From NCBI GenBank assembly GCA_947448735.1, contig CANFOS010000026.1:1-53441 (forward strand): a stretch of DNA of 53,441 nt. The letters run 5' to 3'. The stretch is from Comamonadaceae bacterium. Its GTDB lineage: Bacteria > Pseudomonadota > Gammaproteobacteria > Burkholderiales > Burkholderiaceae_C. Of the stretch, positions 23,787 to 33,259 are shown piece after piece (position 1 is the stretch's first letter; every line of letters starts with the position of its first letter). A model generated the notes under the pieces. That model searched no databases and was not told the DNA's origin. It worked only from the letters and a program-made list of their open reading frames with translations. A program made the translations under genes and the position numbers.

Positions 23787-24827
23787 ATGCACCCCAAATC
23801 AAAAGACTACCAGCGCATCGCTACCGAAGAGGCCTTTGCGCCACCCGAACTGCTTGCGATTTATCGCAAAATCATCGCCAAAGGCAATGTCGACCCTGGC
23901 TTTAATGGTCTGATGGGTTTTTATATGACCAGCCCCAGCGAGCGCGCCCAGCACATCATGCGCTGCCTGACCGACATGGACGATCTGCGCATCCAGCACA
24001 TGGACGAATGCGGTATTGACCGCCAAGTGCTGGCCATGACATCACCGGGCGTACAAGTGATGGACAAGGAAACAGCCGTTGCCTTTGCCATCACCGGCAA
24101 TGATTTTCTGGCCGACGCTGTTCGGCGCCACCCCACACGCTACACCGGCATGATTTCAGTCGCACCGCAAGACCCCGCTGCTGCCGCCAAGGAGATTGAG
24201 CGCGGGGTGACGCAACTGGGCATGAACGCGATTGTCATCAACTCCCACACCCAAGGCGAGTATTTGTCAGACCAGAAATTCTGGGATATTTTTGCGGCCG
24301 CTGAAGCCCATGACGCGCCGATTTATCTGCACCCCAACTCGCTGCCCAAAAACATGATTGAGCCATTTCAGGAGGCTGGACTGGACGGTGCGATTTACGG
24401 CTTTGGTGTCGAGACCGGCCTGCATGCGATGCGCATCATCACGTCAGGCGCGTTTGACCGCTTTCCAAAGCTCAAGATGATCATTGGCCATATGGGCGAG
24501 GCGTTGCCCTACTGGATGTACCGCCTGAACTACATGCACCGCGCCACCGTGGCTTCCAAGCGTTACGACAGCATGAAGCCGATCAAGAAGACGCCGGGTG
24601 AGTACCTGAAGGAAAACTTCTACATCACCAACAGCGGTGTGGCGTGGGAACCCGCCATCAAGTTTGCACAACAGGTGCTGGGTGTGGACCGGGTGCTGTA
24701 CGCCATGGATTACCCTTACCAGCATCAGCTCGATGAAGTCATCGCCATGGACAACATGACCATGAGTGCCGAGGACAAAAAGAAATTTTTCCAAACCAAT
24801 GCTGAAACAGTTTTTAAAATCAAATAA
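23787..24827 (+). CDS. amidohydrolase-2 decarboxylase, 5-carboxyvanillate decarboxylase (LigW)-like
   Basis: A 346-residue TIM-barrel metalloenzyme of the amidohydrolase-2/ACMSD family. It opens with the IATEEAFA metal motif (Glu14/Glu15) and has SHTQGEYL, a His in IYLHPNSLP, GFGVETGLHAMRI, the metal His in IGHMGEALPYW, and Asp in YAMDYPYQ. The run of motifs closely resembles what I recall of LigW, which removes the 5-carboxyl of 5-carboxyvanillate nonoxidatively using Mn(II). Related enzymes act on gamma-resorcylate and dihydroxybenzoates. Lying beside a flavin hydroxylase and two Bug receptors, a decarboxylase of a hydroxylated aromatic acid is the best reading; the exact substrate is open. 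Confidence 0.85.
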   Translation: MHPKSKDYQRIATEEAFAPPELLAIYRKIIAKGNVDPGFNGLMGFYMTSPSERAQHIMRCLTDMDDLRIQHMDECGIDRQVLAMTSPGVQVMDKETAVAFAITGNDFLADAVRRHPTRYTGMISVAPQDPAAAAKEIERGVTQLGMNAIVINSHTQGEYLSDQKFWDIFAAAEAHDAPIYLHPNSLPKNMIEPFQEAGLDGAIYGFGVETGLHAMRIITSGAFDRFPKLKMIIGHMGEALPYWMYRLNYMHRATVASKRYDSMKPIKKTPGEYLKENFYITNSGVAWEPAIKFAQQVLGVDRVLYAMDYPYQHQLDEVIAMDNMTMSAEDKKKFFQTNAETVFKIK

Positions 24828-24916
24828 ACGTTTTTGAAAAACGCTTTTGAACTGTTTGGCAGCTTGACGGTCTATCGGCTGGCGCTGCCCCTTTTGATGA
24901 TGAGACAGGAAACCCC

Positions 24917-25885
24917 ATGAAATACACAACCATCCGTGCCTTTGCGACCAGCGCTTTGCTGGCCGTCAGCATGCTTGCACAGGCCCAGACCTGGCCCGGC
25001 CAAACCATCAAAATCATCGTGCCATTCACGCCTGGCACAGGCATGGACACCATTGCCCGAACCGTGTCGCCCAAGCTCAGCGAGCGCCTGGGTCAGCCGG
25101 TGGTGGTGCAAAACACGCCGGGTGCCAGTGGCAACATTGGAGCCGACAACGTTGCCAAGGCCACGCCCGATGGCTACACGCTTTTGATGGGTGCCAACAC
25201 CATGCTGATGGCATCGCAGCTTTATAAAAACGTACCTTTTAACCCGGTGGATGATTTTTCATCGGTGTCGATGGCCGCTTTCGGTACCCTCATGCTGGTG
25301 GCCAACCCCAAGACCGGCATCAAGTCGATGCAAGACTTGATTGACCAGGCCAAGGCCAAACCCGGTTCTGTCGTTTACGGCTCACCAGGCATTGGTACGC
25401 CCCACCACATGGCGATGGAGCTCTTCAAAAGTAAAACCCAACTTTTCATGTTGCATGTGCCCTACAAAGGTACTGCGGGTTACGTCACCGACTTGCTGGC
25501 GGGCGAATTGATGGTGGGTTTTTTGCCGGTTCATGTGGCACAGGGCTTTGTGGCGTCCGGCAAATTGACCGCGCTGGCGGTTGGCGGCAACGCGCGTCAC
25601 CCGGTGGCTCCCAGCGTCGCGACCTTTCAGGAGTTAGGTGTGAAAGATGTCAATGTAGACATGTGGTACGCCTTTTTCGCGCCCAACAAAACCCCCGCGC
25701 CTGTGGTGAACCGCCTCAACACCGAGATCGCTGCCATCATGAAACTGCCTGAAGTGCGCACGGTTCTGAGCAAAGCCGGACTCGATGCCGCCTCATCAAG
25801 CACGGGGGAGTTAACGACGACCGTCAAGCAGGACTACCAGCGCTGGGGCGCGGTCATCAAACGCAATGGCATCACGGCTGAATAG
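24917..25885 (+). CDS. Bug-family (TctC) periplasmic solute-binding protein
   Basis: A 322-residue TTT receptor. The signal peptide ends near SMLAQAQ (about 24); motifs are GQTIKIIVPFTPGTGMDTIA, GQPVVVQNTPGASGNIGA and DGYTLLMGA. CAGGAAA upstream serves as ribosome site. It is the second Bug gene of this cluster and is distinct in sequence from the first, so two ligands or two affinities are possible. It follows the LigW-like gene by 89 bp. Confidence 0.93.
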   Translation: MKYTTIRAFATSALLAVSMLAQAQTWPGQTIKIIVPFTPGTGMDTIARTVSPKLSERLGQPVVVQNTPGASGNIGADNVAKATPDGYTLLMGANTMLMASQLYKNVPFNPVDDFSSVSMAAFGTLMLVANPKTGIKSMQDLIDQAKAKPGSVVYGSPGIGTPHHMAMELFKSKTQLFMLHVPYKGTAGYVTDLLAGELMVGFLPVHVAQGFVASGKLTALAVGGNARHPVAPSVATFQELGVKDVNVDMWYAFFAPNKTPAPVVNRLNTEIAAIMKLPEVRTVLSKAGLDAASSSTGELTTTVKQDYQRWGAVIKRNGITAE

Positions 25886-26213
25886 TCAAAATCACATTTT
25901 TTGATCCTTCTGCTGGAGAAATCCGGCAGATTGTGTGTATGCTAACGGTTTTAAACCGGAGCTTATCCTGGACATCGCGAGCCTGAAAGGCGCTTTTCTC
26001 CCCCTAGCACCCGCAAGCACCCGCCACAGCCGCTTTGGCCAATACATGCACAGCGGGCCACGCGATCGGCCTGCGGCCAGATTTATCCTGGCTAGCATTC
26101 ATCGTGGCGGGCTGATATCGACCTTCCTATTTGCGTGAGCAGGGATGAACTGGCTGCAAGGCCTCGCCCAAGCCCATCACCATCACCATCAGAAAATGAT
26201 TTCAAGGACAGAT
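25886..26213. other. 328-bp gap without a recognisable gene; GAAA-loop hairpin at 25910-25929
   Basis: A stem CTGCTGGA/TCCGGCAG (one G-T pair) closed by a GAAA tetraloop lies 25 bp after the Bug stop. No T-run follows, so it may protect or process the mRNA rather than terminate it. The rest of the gap shows only short open frames with no family resemblance. A Gln/His-rich stretch just before 26214 is in frame with the monooxygenase but is probably not translated. Confidence 0.4.
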
Positions 26214-27854
26214 ATGCAAACCAGTCGCCCGCTCTCGACCACAAGCCAGAATCCGCACGATGCCGACGTGATCATCGCCGGCGGTGGCCCCGTTGGCATG
26301 GGCTTAGCCATCGAGTTGGGACAGCGTGGCGTGCGCTGCATTGTGGTGGAGCGATACGACAAGCCGCAGCCTATCCCCAAAGGACAGAATCTGACCACCC
26401 GCACGATGGAGCATTTTCATGCCTGGGGTGCCGAAAAGCAGCTGCGCGCGGCCCGAACCATTCCTCCTGGATACGGCATTGGCGGTCTGACGACTTATGG
26501 CACCTTGCTCAGTCCCTATTACTACGACTGGCTCCAGCGCGAACTGGTCAAGCCCTACTATTCCCAGTCGAATGAGCGTTTGCCGCAGTACGCAACCGAA
26601 GCGGTGCTGCGTCAACGCGTATCCGAACTTCCCAATGTGCAGACGATGTACGGATGGGAGGCTGACATGGTGGCCCAGGATGAGGCGGGTGTTTCGGTCT
26701 CGATCACGGAACGCGCCAACCAAAACAAGCGCGTTTTGCGCGCAGCCTATGTCGTGGGTTCTGATGGCGCTCGGTCTCGGGTGCGGGAACAAGCCGGCAT
26801 CTCCCAGTCCCGTACCAGCGATGACCGGCTGATGGTGCTGTTGGTCTTTCGGTCGACAGGACTTCACAAGTTGCTGGAGCGTTATCCGGACAAGGCTTTC
26901 TACAACGTCTTGCATCCGGGGCTCAAGGGGTACTGGAAGTTCTTCGGCCGTGTCGACCTTGGCAGCACCTGGTTCTTTCACGCACCGGTTCCAATTGGAA
27001 CGACTGCGGATAACTTTGACTTTCACGCTTATCTTGAAGAAGCTGTCGGTGCGCCGATTGACATTGAGCTGCAGCACGTTGGTTTCTGGGATCTCAGGTT
27101 CATGCTCGCGGACGCTTACAGAAACGGCCGGATGTTCATCGCAGGCGACGCCGCCCACAGTCACCCACCCTACGGCGGCTATGGGATCAACTCGGGGCTG
27201 GAGGACGCCAGAAACCTGGGATGGAAACTCGCAGCCAGCTTGCAGGGCTGGGGCAGCGAAGGACTGCTGGATTCATACGACGCCGAGCGCCGCCCGGTGT
27301 TCAGGTCGACCATCGACGACTTTATTGCCAAGTCGATAGAGAACGACCGCAGCTTTCTGGATTCTCACGATCCTGAACGTGATCGAGATGCGTTCGAGAA
27401 AGCATGGCGCGAACGGGCGGTAGGTGCCGTTGGCGAGGTCCATGCGTTTGAGCCGAACTATGAGGGCTCGCCGGGGGTGTTGTCCCATACCGCGACCAAG
27501 GGCGCGTGCAGCGCCAAGGGCTCGCACCTTTTCGACGCGCGACCCGGTCACCATCTGGCGCCCGCGAAACTTCTCTCCGGAGAAAATATTTTTGAGGCGC
27601 TGGGAGCCGATTTTACCCTGCTGGCAATCGGCGTACCACAGCCCACAGTCGACCGTTTCCGGAGTTTTGCGGCCGAACAGAACCTGCCTTTGACCATTTG
27701 CACGGCCCCGCCTGAAGGCGAAGTCTTGCGCTATCGGGCCGCGCTCGTTCTGGTCCGGCCCGATGAGTTTGTGGCCTGGGTCGGCAACACGCCCGACATC
27801 AGTGACGCAGAGATTCGGGAAGTGCTGCAAGTTGTTCAGGCATGTGTCAACTGA
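26214..27854 (+). CDS. FAD-dependent aromatic monooxygenase (class A, PheA/TfdB/MhpA group)
   Basis: Flavoprotein hydroxylase of 546 residues using NAD(P)H and O2 to hydroxylate a phenolic or aromatic acid. FAD motif GGGPVGMGLAIELG is at about 21-34, the DG motif is VVGSDGARSRVRE near 200, and the GD motif is MFIAGDAAHSHPP, followed by GGYGINSGLEDARNLGWKLA. A C-terminal thioredoxin-like domain from about 440 is as in phenol hydroxylases. ATG 26214 with AAGGACAG upstream is chosen; the in-frame start at 26145 adds a histidine run and no family sequence. Last gene of the cluster; it could make the dihydroxylated ring that the decarboxylase or a ring-cleaving enzyme uses. Confidence 0.88.
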   Translation: MQTSRPLSTTSQNPHDADVIIAGGGPVGMGLAIELGQRGVRCIVVERYDKPQPIPKGQNLTTRTMEHFHAWGAEKQLRAARTIPPGYGIGGLTTYGTLLSPYYYDWLQRELVKPYYSQSNERLPQYATEAVLRQRVSELPNVQTMYGWEADMVAQDEAGVSVSITERANQNKRVLRAAYVVGSDGARSRVREQAGISQSRTSDDRLMVLLVFRSTGLHKLLERYPDKAFYNVLHPGLKGYWKFFGRVDLGSTWFFHAPVPIGTTADNFDFHAYLEEAVGAPIDIELQHVGFWDLRFMLADAYRNGRMFIAGDAAHSHPPYGGYGINSGLEDARNLGWKLAASLQGWGSEGLLDSYDAERRPVFRSTIDDFIAKSIENDRSFLDSHDPERDRDAFEKAWRERAVGAVGEVHAFEPNYEGSPGVLSHTATKGACSAKGSHLFDARPGHHLAPAKLLSGENIFEALGADFTLLAIGVPQPTVDRFRSFAAEQNLPLTICTAPPEGEVLRYRAALVLVRPDEFVAWVGNTPDISDAEIREVLQVVQACVN

Positions 27855-28034
27855 ATACCTGGGGCCGGCGAACTTACGGGCGGCAAGCCACACACTCCTC
27901 GACCACCTGATCGGCCAAGTGGCGTTGCCAATCATGGCTGGCGGGTCTGCTCCTGGTGCCGGACTTTGCGAAGCTGTCCTGCGCGGTTAATTGCCGGCAG
28001 TTTGCGCTGGCTCAAGGATGCTTGTCCTCGTCCC

Positions 28035-28063
28035 CTTGAAAATAAAGGGAATATCCCGAGCTA
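28035..28063 (+). promoter_or_regulatory. sigma-32-type heat-shock promoter of clpB
   Basis: CTTGAAA (28035-28041), 13-bp spacer, then CCCGAGCTA (28055-28063). The -35 matches the sigma-32 consensus exactly and the -10 retains its CCC start. It lies about 35-60 bp before the clpB ATG, as expected for a heat-shock gene. Confidence 0.65.
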
Positions 28064-28096
28064 GGCATCAGTTAGAACAGCTGGAAGTCATCACCC

Positions 28097-30706
28097 ATGC
28101 GCCAAGACAAACTCACCACCAAATTTCAGGAAGCCTTAAGCGACGCGCAGTCGCTGGCTCTGGCCAACGACAACGGCTATATCGAGCCGGTGCACTTGCT
28201 GGCCGCCATGATCAAGCAGGACGGTGGCCCACGCGCCATGCTCGAAAAGGCCGGCGTCAACGTCGCAGGCCTGGAGCTGGCCACGCAGGCGGCTGTCAAA
28301 AAGCTCGCTCAGGTACAGGGCCAGGATCAGATATCGGTCTCATCCGAGCTGGCCAAGCTGCTGCAAGCCACCGAAAAAGAAGGCATCAAGCGCAATGACC
28401 AGTTCATCGCAGGCGAGCTGTATTTACTGGCCGTGGCAGACAGCAAGGCCGATATTGGAAAAATCGCGAAAGAAAACGGTCTTACCCGCAAGTCGCTGGA
28501 GGCCGCTATCAACGCCGTGCGCGGAGGGCAAGCGGTTGACAGCGCCGACGCCGAAGGCCAGCGTGAGGCCTTGAAAAAATACTGCATGGATCTGACCGAG
28601 CGCGCCCGCATGGGCAAGCTGGACCCGGTGATTGGCCGCGACGACGAGATCCGCCGCGCCATTCAGGTGCTGCAGCGGCGTACCAAAAATAACCCGGTGT
28701 TGATTGGGGAACCAGGGGTGGGCAAAACCGCGATTGTGGAAGGCTTGGCCCAGCGCATTGTGGCGGGCGAGGTGCCTGACTCGTTGAAAAACAAGCGTGT
28801 GCTGAGCCTGGACATGGCCGCGCTGCTGGCAGGTGCCAAGTTCAGGGGCGAGTTTGAAGAGCGCCTGAAAACCGTGCTGAAAGAACTCGCGCAGGACGAA
28901 GGCCAGACGATTGTTTTTATTGACGAGCTGCACACCATGGTGGGCGCGGGCAAGGCCGAAGGCGCCATGGATGCGGGCAATATGCTCAAACCCGCCTTGG
29001 CGCGTGGCGAGCTGCATTGCGTCGGCGCCACCACACTCGACGAATATCGCAAATACATTGAAAAAGACGCCGCGCTGGAGCGCCGCTTTCAAAAGATTCT
29101 GGTGGGCGAGCCAACGGTCGAAGCCACGATTGCCATTTTGCGCGGCCTCAAAGAAAAGTACGAGTTGCACCACGGCGTGCAGATCACCGACCCGGCCATT
29201 GTGGCGGCGGCAGAATTGAGCCACCGCTACATCACCGACCGTTTTTTGCCTGACAAGGCGATTGATTTGATTGACGAAGCAGCCAGCAAAATCAGCATCG
29301 AGCGCGACAGCAAGCCCGAGGTGATGGACAAGCTGGACCGCCGGCTGATTCAGTTGCAGATCGAGCGTGAAGCCGTGCGCCGCGAGAAAGACGAAGCCTC
29401 CCAAAAACGTTTTGGTTTGATTGAAGACGAGATCACCAAGCTGCAAAAAGAAATTTCTGACCTTGACGCCATCTGGCAGGCTGAAAAAGCCCAAGCGCTG
29501 GGCAGCAAAGACGTGATGGAAGAGATTGACCGGATCAGGTTTCAGATTGAGGAGCAAACCCGCAAAGGCGACTTCAACAAAGTGGCCGAGCTGCAATACG
29601 GCAAGCTGCCCGATTTGGAAAAACGTCTGAAAGCGGCACAAGACAGCGAGGCGGCACCCAATGCCAACGCTGCGCCCAAACTCTTGCGGACGCAAGTCGG
29701 CGCGGAAGAAATCGCTGAGGTCGTGGCACGCTCTACCGGAATCCCGGTCAGCAAACTCATGCAGGGCGAGCGCGACAAACTGCTGCTGATGGAGGGCAAA
29801 CTGCATGAGCGCGTCGTGGGGCAAAACGAGGCGATCGGTGCGGTGGCCAACGCCATTCGACGGTCACGCTCCGGCTTGTCTGACCCGAATCGCCCCACCG
29901 GTTCGTTCCTTTTTCTTGGCCCCACCGGCGTGGGTAAAACAGAGCTTTGCAAAGCCCTCGCTGGCTTTTTGTTCGACAGCGAAGACCATCTGATTCGGGT
30001 GGACATGAGCGAGTTCATGGAAAAGCACAGCGTCGCCCGCCTGATTGGCGCGCCGCCCGGCTATGTGGGCTACGAAGAGGGCGGGTATTTGACCGAAGCC
30101 GTGCGCCGCAAGCCCTACAGCGTGTTGCTGCTCGACGAGGTTGAAAAAGCCCACCCTGACGTGTTCAACGTGTTGCTGCAAGTGCTCGACGATGGCCGCC
30201 TGACCGACGGCCAGGGCCGCACCGTGGACTTTAAAAACACGGTGATCGTGATGACCAGCAACATCGGCTCGCCGATCATTCAAAGCATGGTCGGTAAGCC
30301 CTACGAGGAGATCAAGGACGCCGTGACGGACGAGTTGAAAAACTACTTCCGCCCCGAGTTTTTGAACCGGATTGACGAGACGGTTGTCTTTCATGCGCTT
30401 GATGCCAAAAACATCGAGTCGATCGCGCGTATCCAGCTCAAGGTGCTGATGGCCAGGCTGGAGAAAATGGAGCTGACCATGCAGGTGTCAGAAGCTGCGA
30501 TTGGCGAGCTGGCCAAGGTGGGATTCGATCCGGTGTTCGGCGCCAGGCCGCTCAAGCGCGCGATTCAGCAGCGGATTGAAAACCCCCTGTCCAAGCTGCT
30601 GCTGGAAGGCAAGTTCCCACCCAAGAGCATCATTCCGGTCGATGTCGATCCGATTCACGACCCCGGGGTGTTCAGTTTTGGCAAGGCAGGAAAGGCTAAG
30701 GCATAA
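28097..30706 (+). CDS. clpB: ATP-dependent disaggregase ClpB
   Basis: Hsp100 chaperone of 869 residues that extracts polypeptides from aggregates with DnaK. N-terminal Clp repeats (1-145), NBD1 Walker A GEPGVGKT (204-211) and Walker B VFIDELH, the coiled-coil middle domain (about 405-530, rich in Glu/Lys with [20 protein letters not shown] as two heptads), and NBD2 with GPTGVGKT (about 612) and [10 protein letters not shown]. Length is normal for the family. Ribosome site GGAAG precedes ATG 28097. It is monocistronic, behind a sigma-32-type promoter. Confidence 0.97.
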   Translation: MRQDKLTTKFQEALSDAQSLALANDNGYIEPVHLLAAMIKQDGGPRAMLEKAGVNVAGLELATQAAVKKLAQVQGQDQISVSSELAKLLQATEKEGIKRNDQFIAGELYLLAVADSKADIGKIAKENGLTRKSLEAAINAVRGGQAVDSADAEGQREALKKYCMDLTERARMGKLDPVIGRDDEIRRAIQVLQRRTKNNPVLIGEPGVGKTAIVEGLAQRIVAGEVPDSLKNKRVLSLDMAALLAGAKFRGEFEERLKTVLKELAQDEGQTIVFIDELHTMVGAGKAEGAMDAGNMLKPALARGELHCVGATTLDEYRKYIEKDAALERRFQKILVGEPTVEATIAILRGLKEKYELHHGVQITDPAIVAAAELSHRYITDRFLPDKAIDLIDEAASKISIERDSKPEVMDKLDRRLIQLQIEREAVRREKDEASQKRFGLIEDEITKLQKEISDLDAIWQAEKAQALGSKDVMEEIDRIRFQIEEQTRKGDFNKVAELQYGKLPDLEKRLKAAQDSEAAPNANAAPKLLRTQVGAEEIAEVVARSTGIPVSKLMQGERDKLLLMEGKLHERVVGQNEAIGAVANAIRRSRSGLSDPNRPTGSFLFLGPTGVGKTELCKALAGFLFDSEDHLIRVDMSEFMEKHSVARLIGAPPGYVGYEEGGYLTEAVRRKPYSVLLLDEVEKAHPDVFNVLLQVLDDGRLTDGQGRTVDFKNTVIVMTSNIGSPIIQSMVGKPYEEIKDAVTDELKNYFRPEFLNRIDETVVFHALDAKNIESIARIQLKVLMARLEKMELTMQVSEAAIGELAKVGFDPVFGARPLKRAIQQRIENPLSKLLLEGKFPPKSIIPVDVDPIHDPGVFSFGKAGKAKA

Positions 30707-30709
30707 AAG

Positions 30710-30770
30710 CGGTTGCTCCTGATTCAGGAGCTGCTTGCCTAGGTTTTTATTGGCCTAGGGGCTGATTTGA
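30710..30770 (+). repeat. family A dispersed repeat, copy 3 (between clpB and lipocalin)
   Basis: Contains the stem GCTCCTG-ATT-CAGGAGC (30715-30731), then TGCTTGCCTAGG, an AT-rich spacer and GGCCTAGGGGCTGATTTGAT. It fills the gap between two convergent genes and may fold as a transcript end, though no T-run follows. Confidence 0.6.
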
Positions 30771-30806
30771 TCCCCAAAAAGCTGAAAAGTGTTTTTTGGC
30801 TGCCAT

Positions 30807-31346
30807 TCAAGGCTGGGTGCGCTTGGACTTCTCAAGCTTCTTCAAGTCAAAGCCTTTTTTCTCCAGTCGCGCTAACAGCTCGTCATAGGCCTTGGCTGGC
30901 ACCTCGGGCGTTCTGGACAACACCCACAGGTACTCGCGTTTGGGTTCACTGACTGCCACCAGCTGGTAGTCGGTGTCCAGGTCAATGACCCAGTAGTTGC
31001 CCCACACAAAGGGCAGAAACGACAGCCATTGCGGCGCAAAGCGGACCTGAAGCTTTGGGGAGGTGCTTTCGCCAATCTGGCGGGCCTGACCGATGGCTTC
31101 GCTGACCTTGCCGTCTTCTTGTGTGCAGCGGTTTTGTACCCGAACTGTTCCGTCTGACTGGGTTGAATATTGGGCGCTGGTGTTGCTGACGCACTTTCTT
31201 TGAAACCAGTTGGGGTATTTGGCGATCTCGTACCAGGTGCCCATGTAGCGCGGCACGTTGACGCTGGCAACCGTGGTCAATGCCTCTTGTGCCAACACGT
31301 GGAAAGTTGAAACACTGAGCAGAAGGCCGATGAGTAATTTGTTCAT
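30807..31346 (-). CDS. blc: lipocalin family protein (Blc-like)
   Basis: A 179-residue secreted lipocalin. Signal peptide 1-19 (cleavage after HVLA) lacks a lipobox cysteine, so it is probably periplasmic rather than a lipoprotein as E. coli Blc is. The lipocalin signature YMGTWYEIAKYPNWFQR is at about 34-50, the second conserved region contains WVIDLDTDYQ, and YLWVLSRTPEV is near 138-148. The family binds fatty acids or lysophospholipids. It is convergent with clpB. Confidence 0.9.
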   Translation of the reverse strand: MNKLLIGLLLSVSTFHVLAQEALTTVASVNVPRYMGTWYEIAKYPNWFQRKCVSNTSAQYSTQSDGTVRVQNRCTQEDGKVSEAIGQARQIGESTSPKLQVRFAPQWLSFLPFVWGNYWVIDLDTDYQLVAVSEPKREYLWVLSRTPEVPAKAYDELLARLEKKGFDLKKLEKSKRTQP

Positions 31347-31397
31347 GATGCTGGCAGTGCTTGCTCCATGTTGACTTGGTGTTGAGTTCGTATTGAG

Positions 31398-32111
31398 TTA
31401 GCCTGCCAGTCCGGCGTAGACGGTTTGCACATCGTCGTTGGCATCAATCGCCGCCAAAAATGCTTCGACTTCCTCCATGTCTGCGGCGCTGAGTGTGGCC
31501 GGGTCCAACGGGTTTTTGGCTTTGTAGCCCAGCTTGGCCGACAGCACGGTAAAACCCTGGGCGGGCAGGGCGCGGCTGACCAGATCCAGGTCGGTGGGGT
31601 CGGTCAAAAACAGGGTGTGGCCTTCCTCTTCGCCGGGCTCAAAGTCTTGCGCACCCGCTTCAATGGCGGCAGTCTCCGCATCTGACCCTGGCGCTGTGGG
31701 TTCGGCTTCAATCATGCCGACGTGGTCAAAGTCCCAGGACACCGAGCCCGACGTTCCCAACTGCCCCTTGCGGAACAGCACCCGTACTTCAGACGCCGTG
31801 CGGTTGTGGTTGTCGGTCAGGCATTCGACCATCAATGGCACGCGGTGCGGTGCAAAGCCTTCGTAGATGACGTGTTCAAAATGGACGGCTTCGCTGCCGG
31901 TGCCCGAGCCTTTTTTAATCGCCCGGTCCAGCGTGTCTTTGGGCATGCTGACCTTTCGGGCCTGCTCGACCAGCAGCCGCAACCTGGCGTTGCCAGCTGG
32001 GTCAGCGCCACCGCGCGCCGCCACCATGATCTCCTTGGCCAGTTTGCCAAACACCCGGCCCCGAGCGTTGGCGGCCAGTTCCTTGCCCTTGGCTTTCCAT
32101 TGTGCGCCCAT
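31398..32111 (-). CDS. yebC: YebC/PmpR-family DNA-binding or ribosome-associated regulator
   Basis: A 237-residue cytoplasmic protein. The opening [10 protein letters not shown] and the [13 protein letters not shown] segment (about 22-34) are invariant in the family; the [17 protein letters not shown] region (about 99-115) and the C-terminal [14 protein letters not shown] complete it. YebC proteins have been described as transcription regulators and, more recently, as factors that help ribosomes through difficult sequences. It stands alone; a family A repeat lies directly upstream of its start. Confidence 0.95.
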   Translation of the reverse strand: MGAQWKAKGKELAANARGRVFGKLAKEIMVAARGGADPAGNARLRLLVEQARKVSMPKDTLDRAIKKGSGTGSEAVHFEHVIYEGFAPHRVPLMVECLTDNHNRTASEVRVLFRKGQLGTSGSVSWDFDHVGMIEAEPTAPGSDAETAAIEAGAQDFEPGEEEGHTLFLTDPTDLDLVSRALPAQGFTVLSAKLGYKAKNPLDPATLSAADMEEVEAFLAAIDANDDVQTVYAGLAG

Positions 32112-32126
32112 GTATTGTTTCCTTTT

Positions 32127-32183
32127 GCTATTTAGTTAGGAGCTGCATGCCCAGATATTTATTGGCCCTGGGGCATATTTGGC
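32127..32183 (+). repeat. family A dispersed repeat, copy 4 (upstream of yebC)
   Basis: GCTATTTAGTTAGGAGCTGC, then ATGCCC, an AT-rich spacer and GGCCCTGGGGCATATTTGG. It lies 16 bp before the yebC start on the opposite strand, so it overlaps the region where the yebC promoter or ribosome site should be. Confidence 0.6.
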
Positions 32184-32234
32184 ACCCTAAAGTGCTGCTC
32201 CTGGCCTTGTTGCCCAAAAACGCTCAGACCCGCT

Positions 32235-33212
32235 TCAAACCCGCCGTTGTGCGAAATAAAACCATTCCTGGCCCACTTCACCGCGTGGATTAGGAAAGAC
32301 AACAAAGCCATCGCCCTGTGCTTTCACCTCGGCACCGTCATGCCGCACGCCAATCACGTCGCCGGCTCTCACTGCGTCAAAGCTGCGCCATTCTTTAGCG
32401 AAGGTGTCGCCCGCATGCGCTTTGTCGGTCACGTCGATCAGCCGCAATATTTCTGGTGTGGCAATCGGGGCTGAGGGTTTGACATGGGTGATGCCCAGCA
32501 GACCCAGTGCCTGCAAAATCGCGTGCCGCGCGACGCTGATGCCTGCCGGGTCGTCGTGCTGGCCGCATTCCAGTGTCACGGCATAGCCGCCACGTGAGCG
32601 CATGTACTCGGTGGTACCGACGCCGTAGTTGGGGTTGGTCACCAGTGTTTGCGAGCGTGCACTGATGTTGTCGGCAGCTGCGGCAGCGCGCCGCTGCACA
32701 CCGCGTGCGTAGGTGTCCAGCCAGCCCTCAACAATGCGCGGCGCACCGGTGTGCAAGGCCAACTGCATTTCCTCTGCGGCCAGTGCAAAAGGCTCCAGGG
32801 TGCCTGTGTTGTTCTGCGGGCCGATCATCACGAATGGCGCGCCACCGGTGTGAAACGAATGCAAATCGAGCAGCACATCATGCGTATCGAGCAGCGGGCA
32901 CAGCACGTTCGCCAGCCGGTCTTCAAAGTCTTGCGGAATGGCACTGGGGGCCATGTTGCGGTTCAGGTTGCGATCACCAAAGCGCCGCTTGAGCTGGTAC
33001 GCCAGCGGGTTGGCGATGGGCACAAACGTGACCGAGCCGCGTTCAATCGTCAAACGGCCGCTATCCACATCGCTCAACAGCTGCATGATGGCCTGCGTGC
33101 CGCAAATCTCGTTGCCATGCACGGCGCCCAGCACCAGCAGCGCCGGGCCGGGCGCCAGGCCGTGAAAGGTGTGGGTTCGCAAGTGGGTGGGGGTACTGGT
33201 TTCGGAGCTCAT
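32235..33212 (-). CDS. succinylglutamate desuccinylase/aspartoacylase-type M14 metalloenzyme
   Basis: A 325-residue zinc deacylase of the AstE/AspA family. The metal-binding His and Glu are in LGAVHGNEICG (about 28-38), and the second His is in LDLHSFHTGG (about 114-123). RFGDRNLNRNM near 75-85 matches the substrate-binding arginine block. A C-terminal domain of about 70 residues forms the usual beta cap. The substrate (N-acyl amino acid or another amide) is not determined by the sequence. It is divergent from the small secreted protein and TonB receptor genes. Confidence 0.85.
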   Translation of the reverse strand: MSSETSTPTHLRTHTFHGLAPGPALLVLGAVHGNEICGTQAIMQLLSDVDSGRLTIERGSVTFVPIANPLAYQLKRRFGDRNLNRNMAPSAIPQDFEDRLANVLCPLLDTHDVLLDLHSFHTGGAPFVMIGPQNNTGTLEPFALAAEEMQLALHTGAPRIVEGWLDTYARGVQRRAAAAADNISARSQTLVTNPNYGVGTTEYMRSRGGYAVTLECGQHDDPAGISVARHAILQALGLLGITHVKPSAPIATPEILRLIDVTDKAHAGDTFAKEWRSFDAVRAGDVIGVRHDGAEVKAQGDGFVVFPNPRGEVGQEWFYFAQRRV

Positions 33213-33259
33213 GCTTTGTTTATACCGCAGCAGGTGCCAGTCGCCTAAAATAAAACAAT

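Noticed and set aside
24828..24860. Terminator after the LigW-like gene (CGTTTTTGAAAAACG)
   Set aside because: The stem is weak and AT-rich, its loop is very small, and the next gene continues in the same direction.
26172..26191. A run of histidine codons (CATCACCATCACCAT) before the monooxygenase, like a metal-binding tag
   Set aside because: It lies upstream of the ATG with the best ribosome site (26214) and outside the conserved FAD domain, so it is probably untranslated.
28424..29824. A 466-codon open frame antisense to clpB
   Set aside because: It mirrors the codon bias of clpB and shows no domain of its own.
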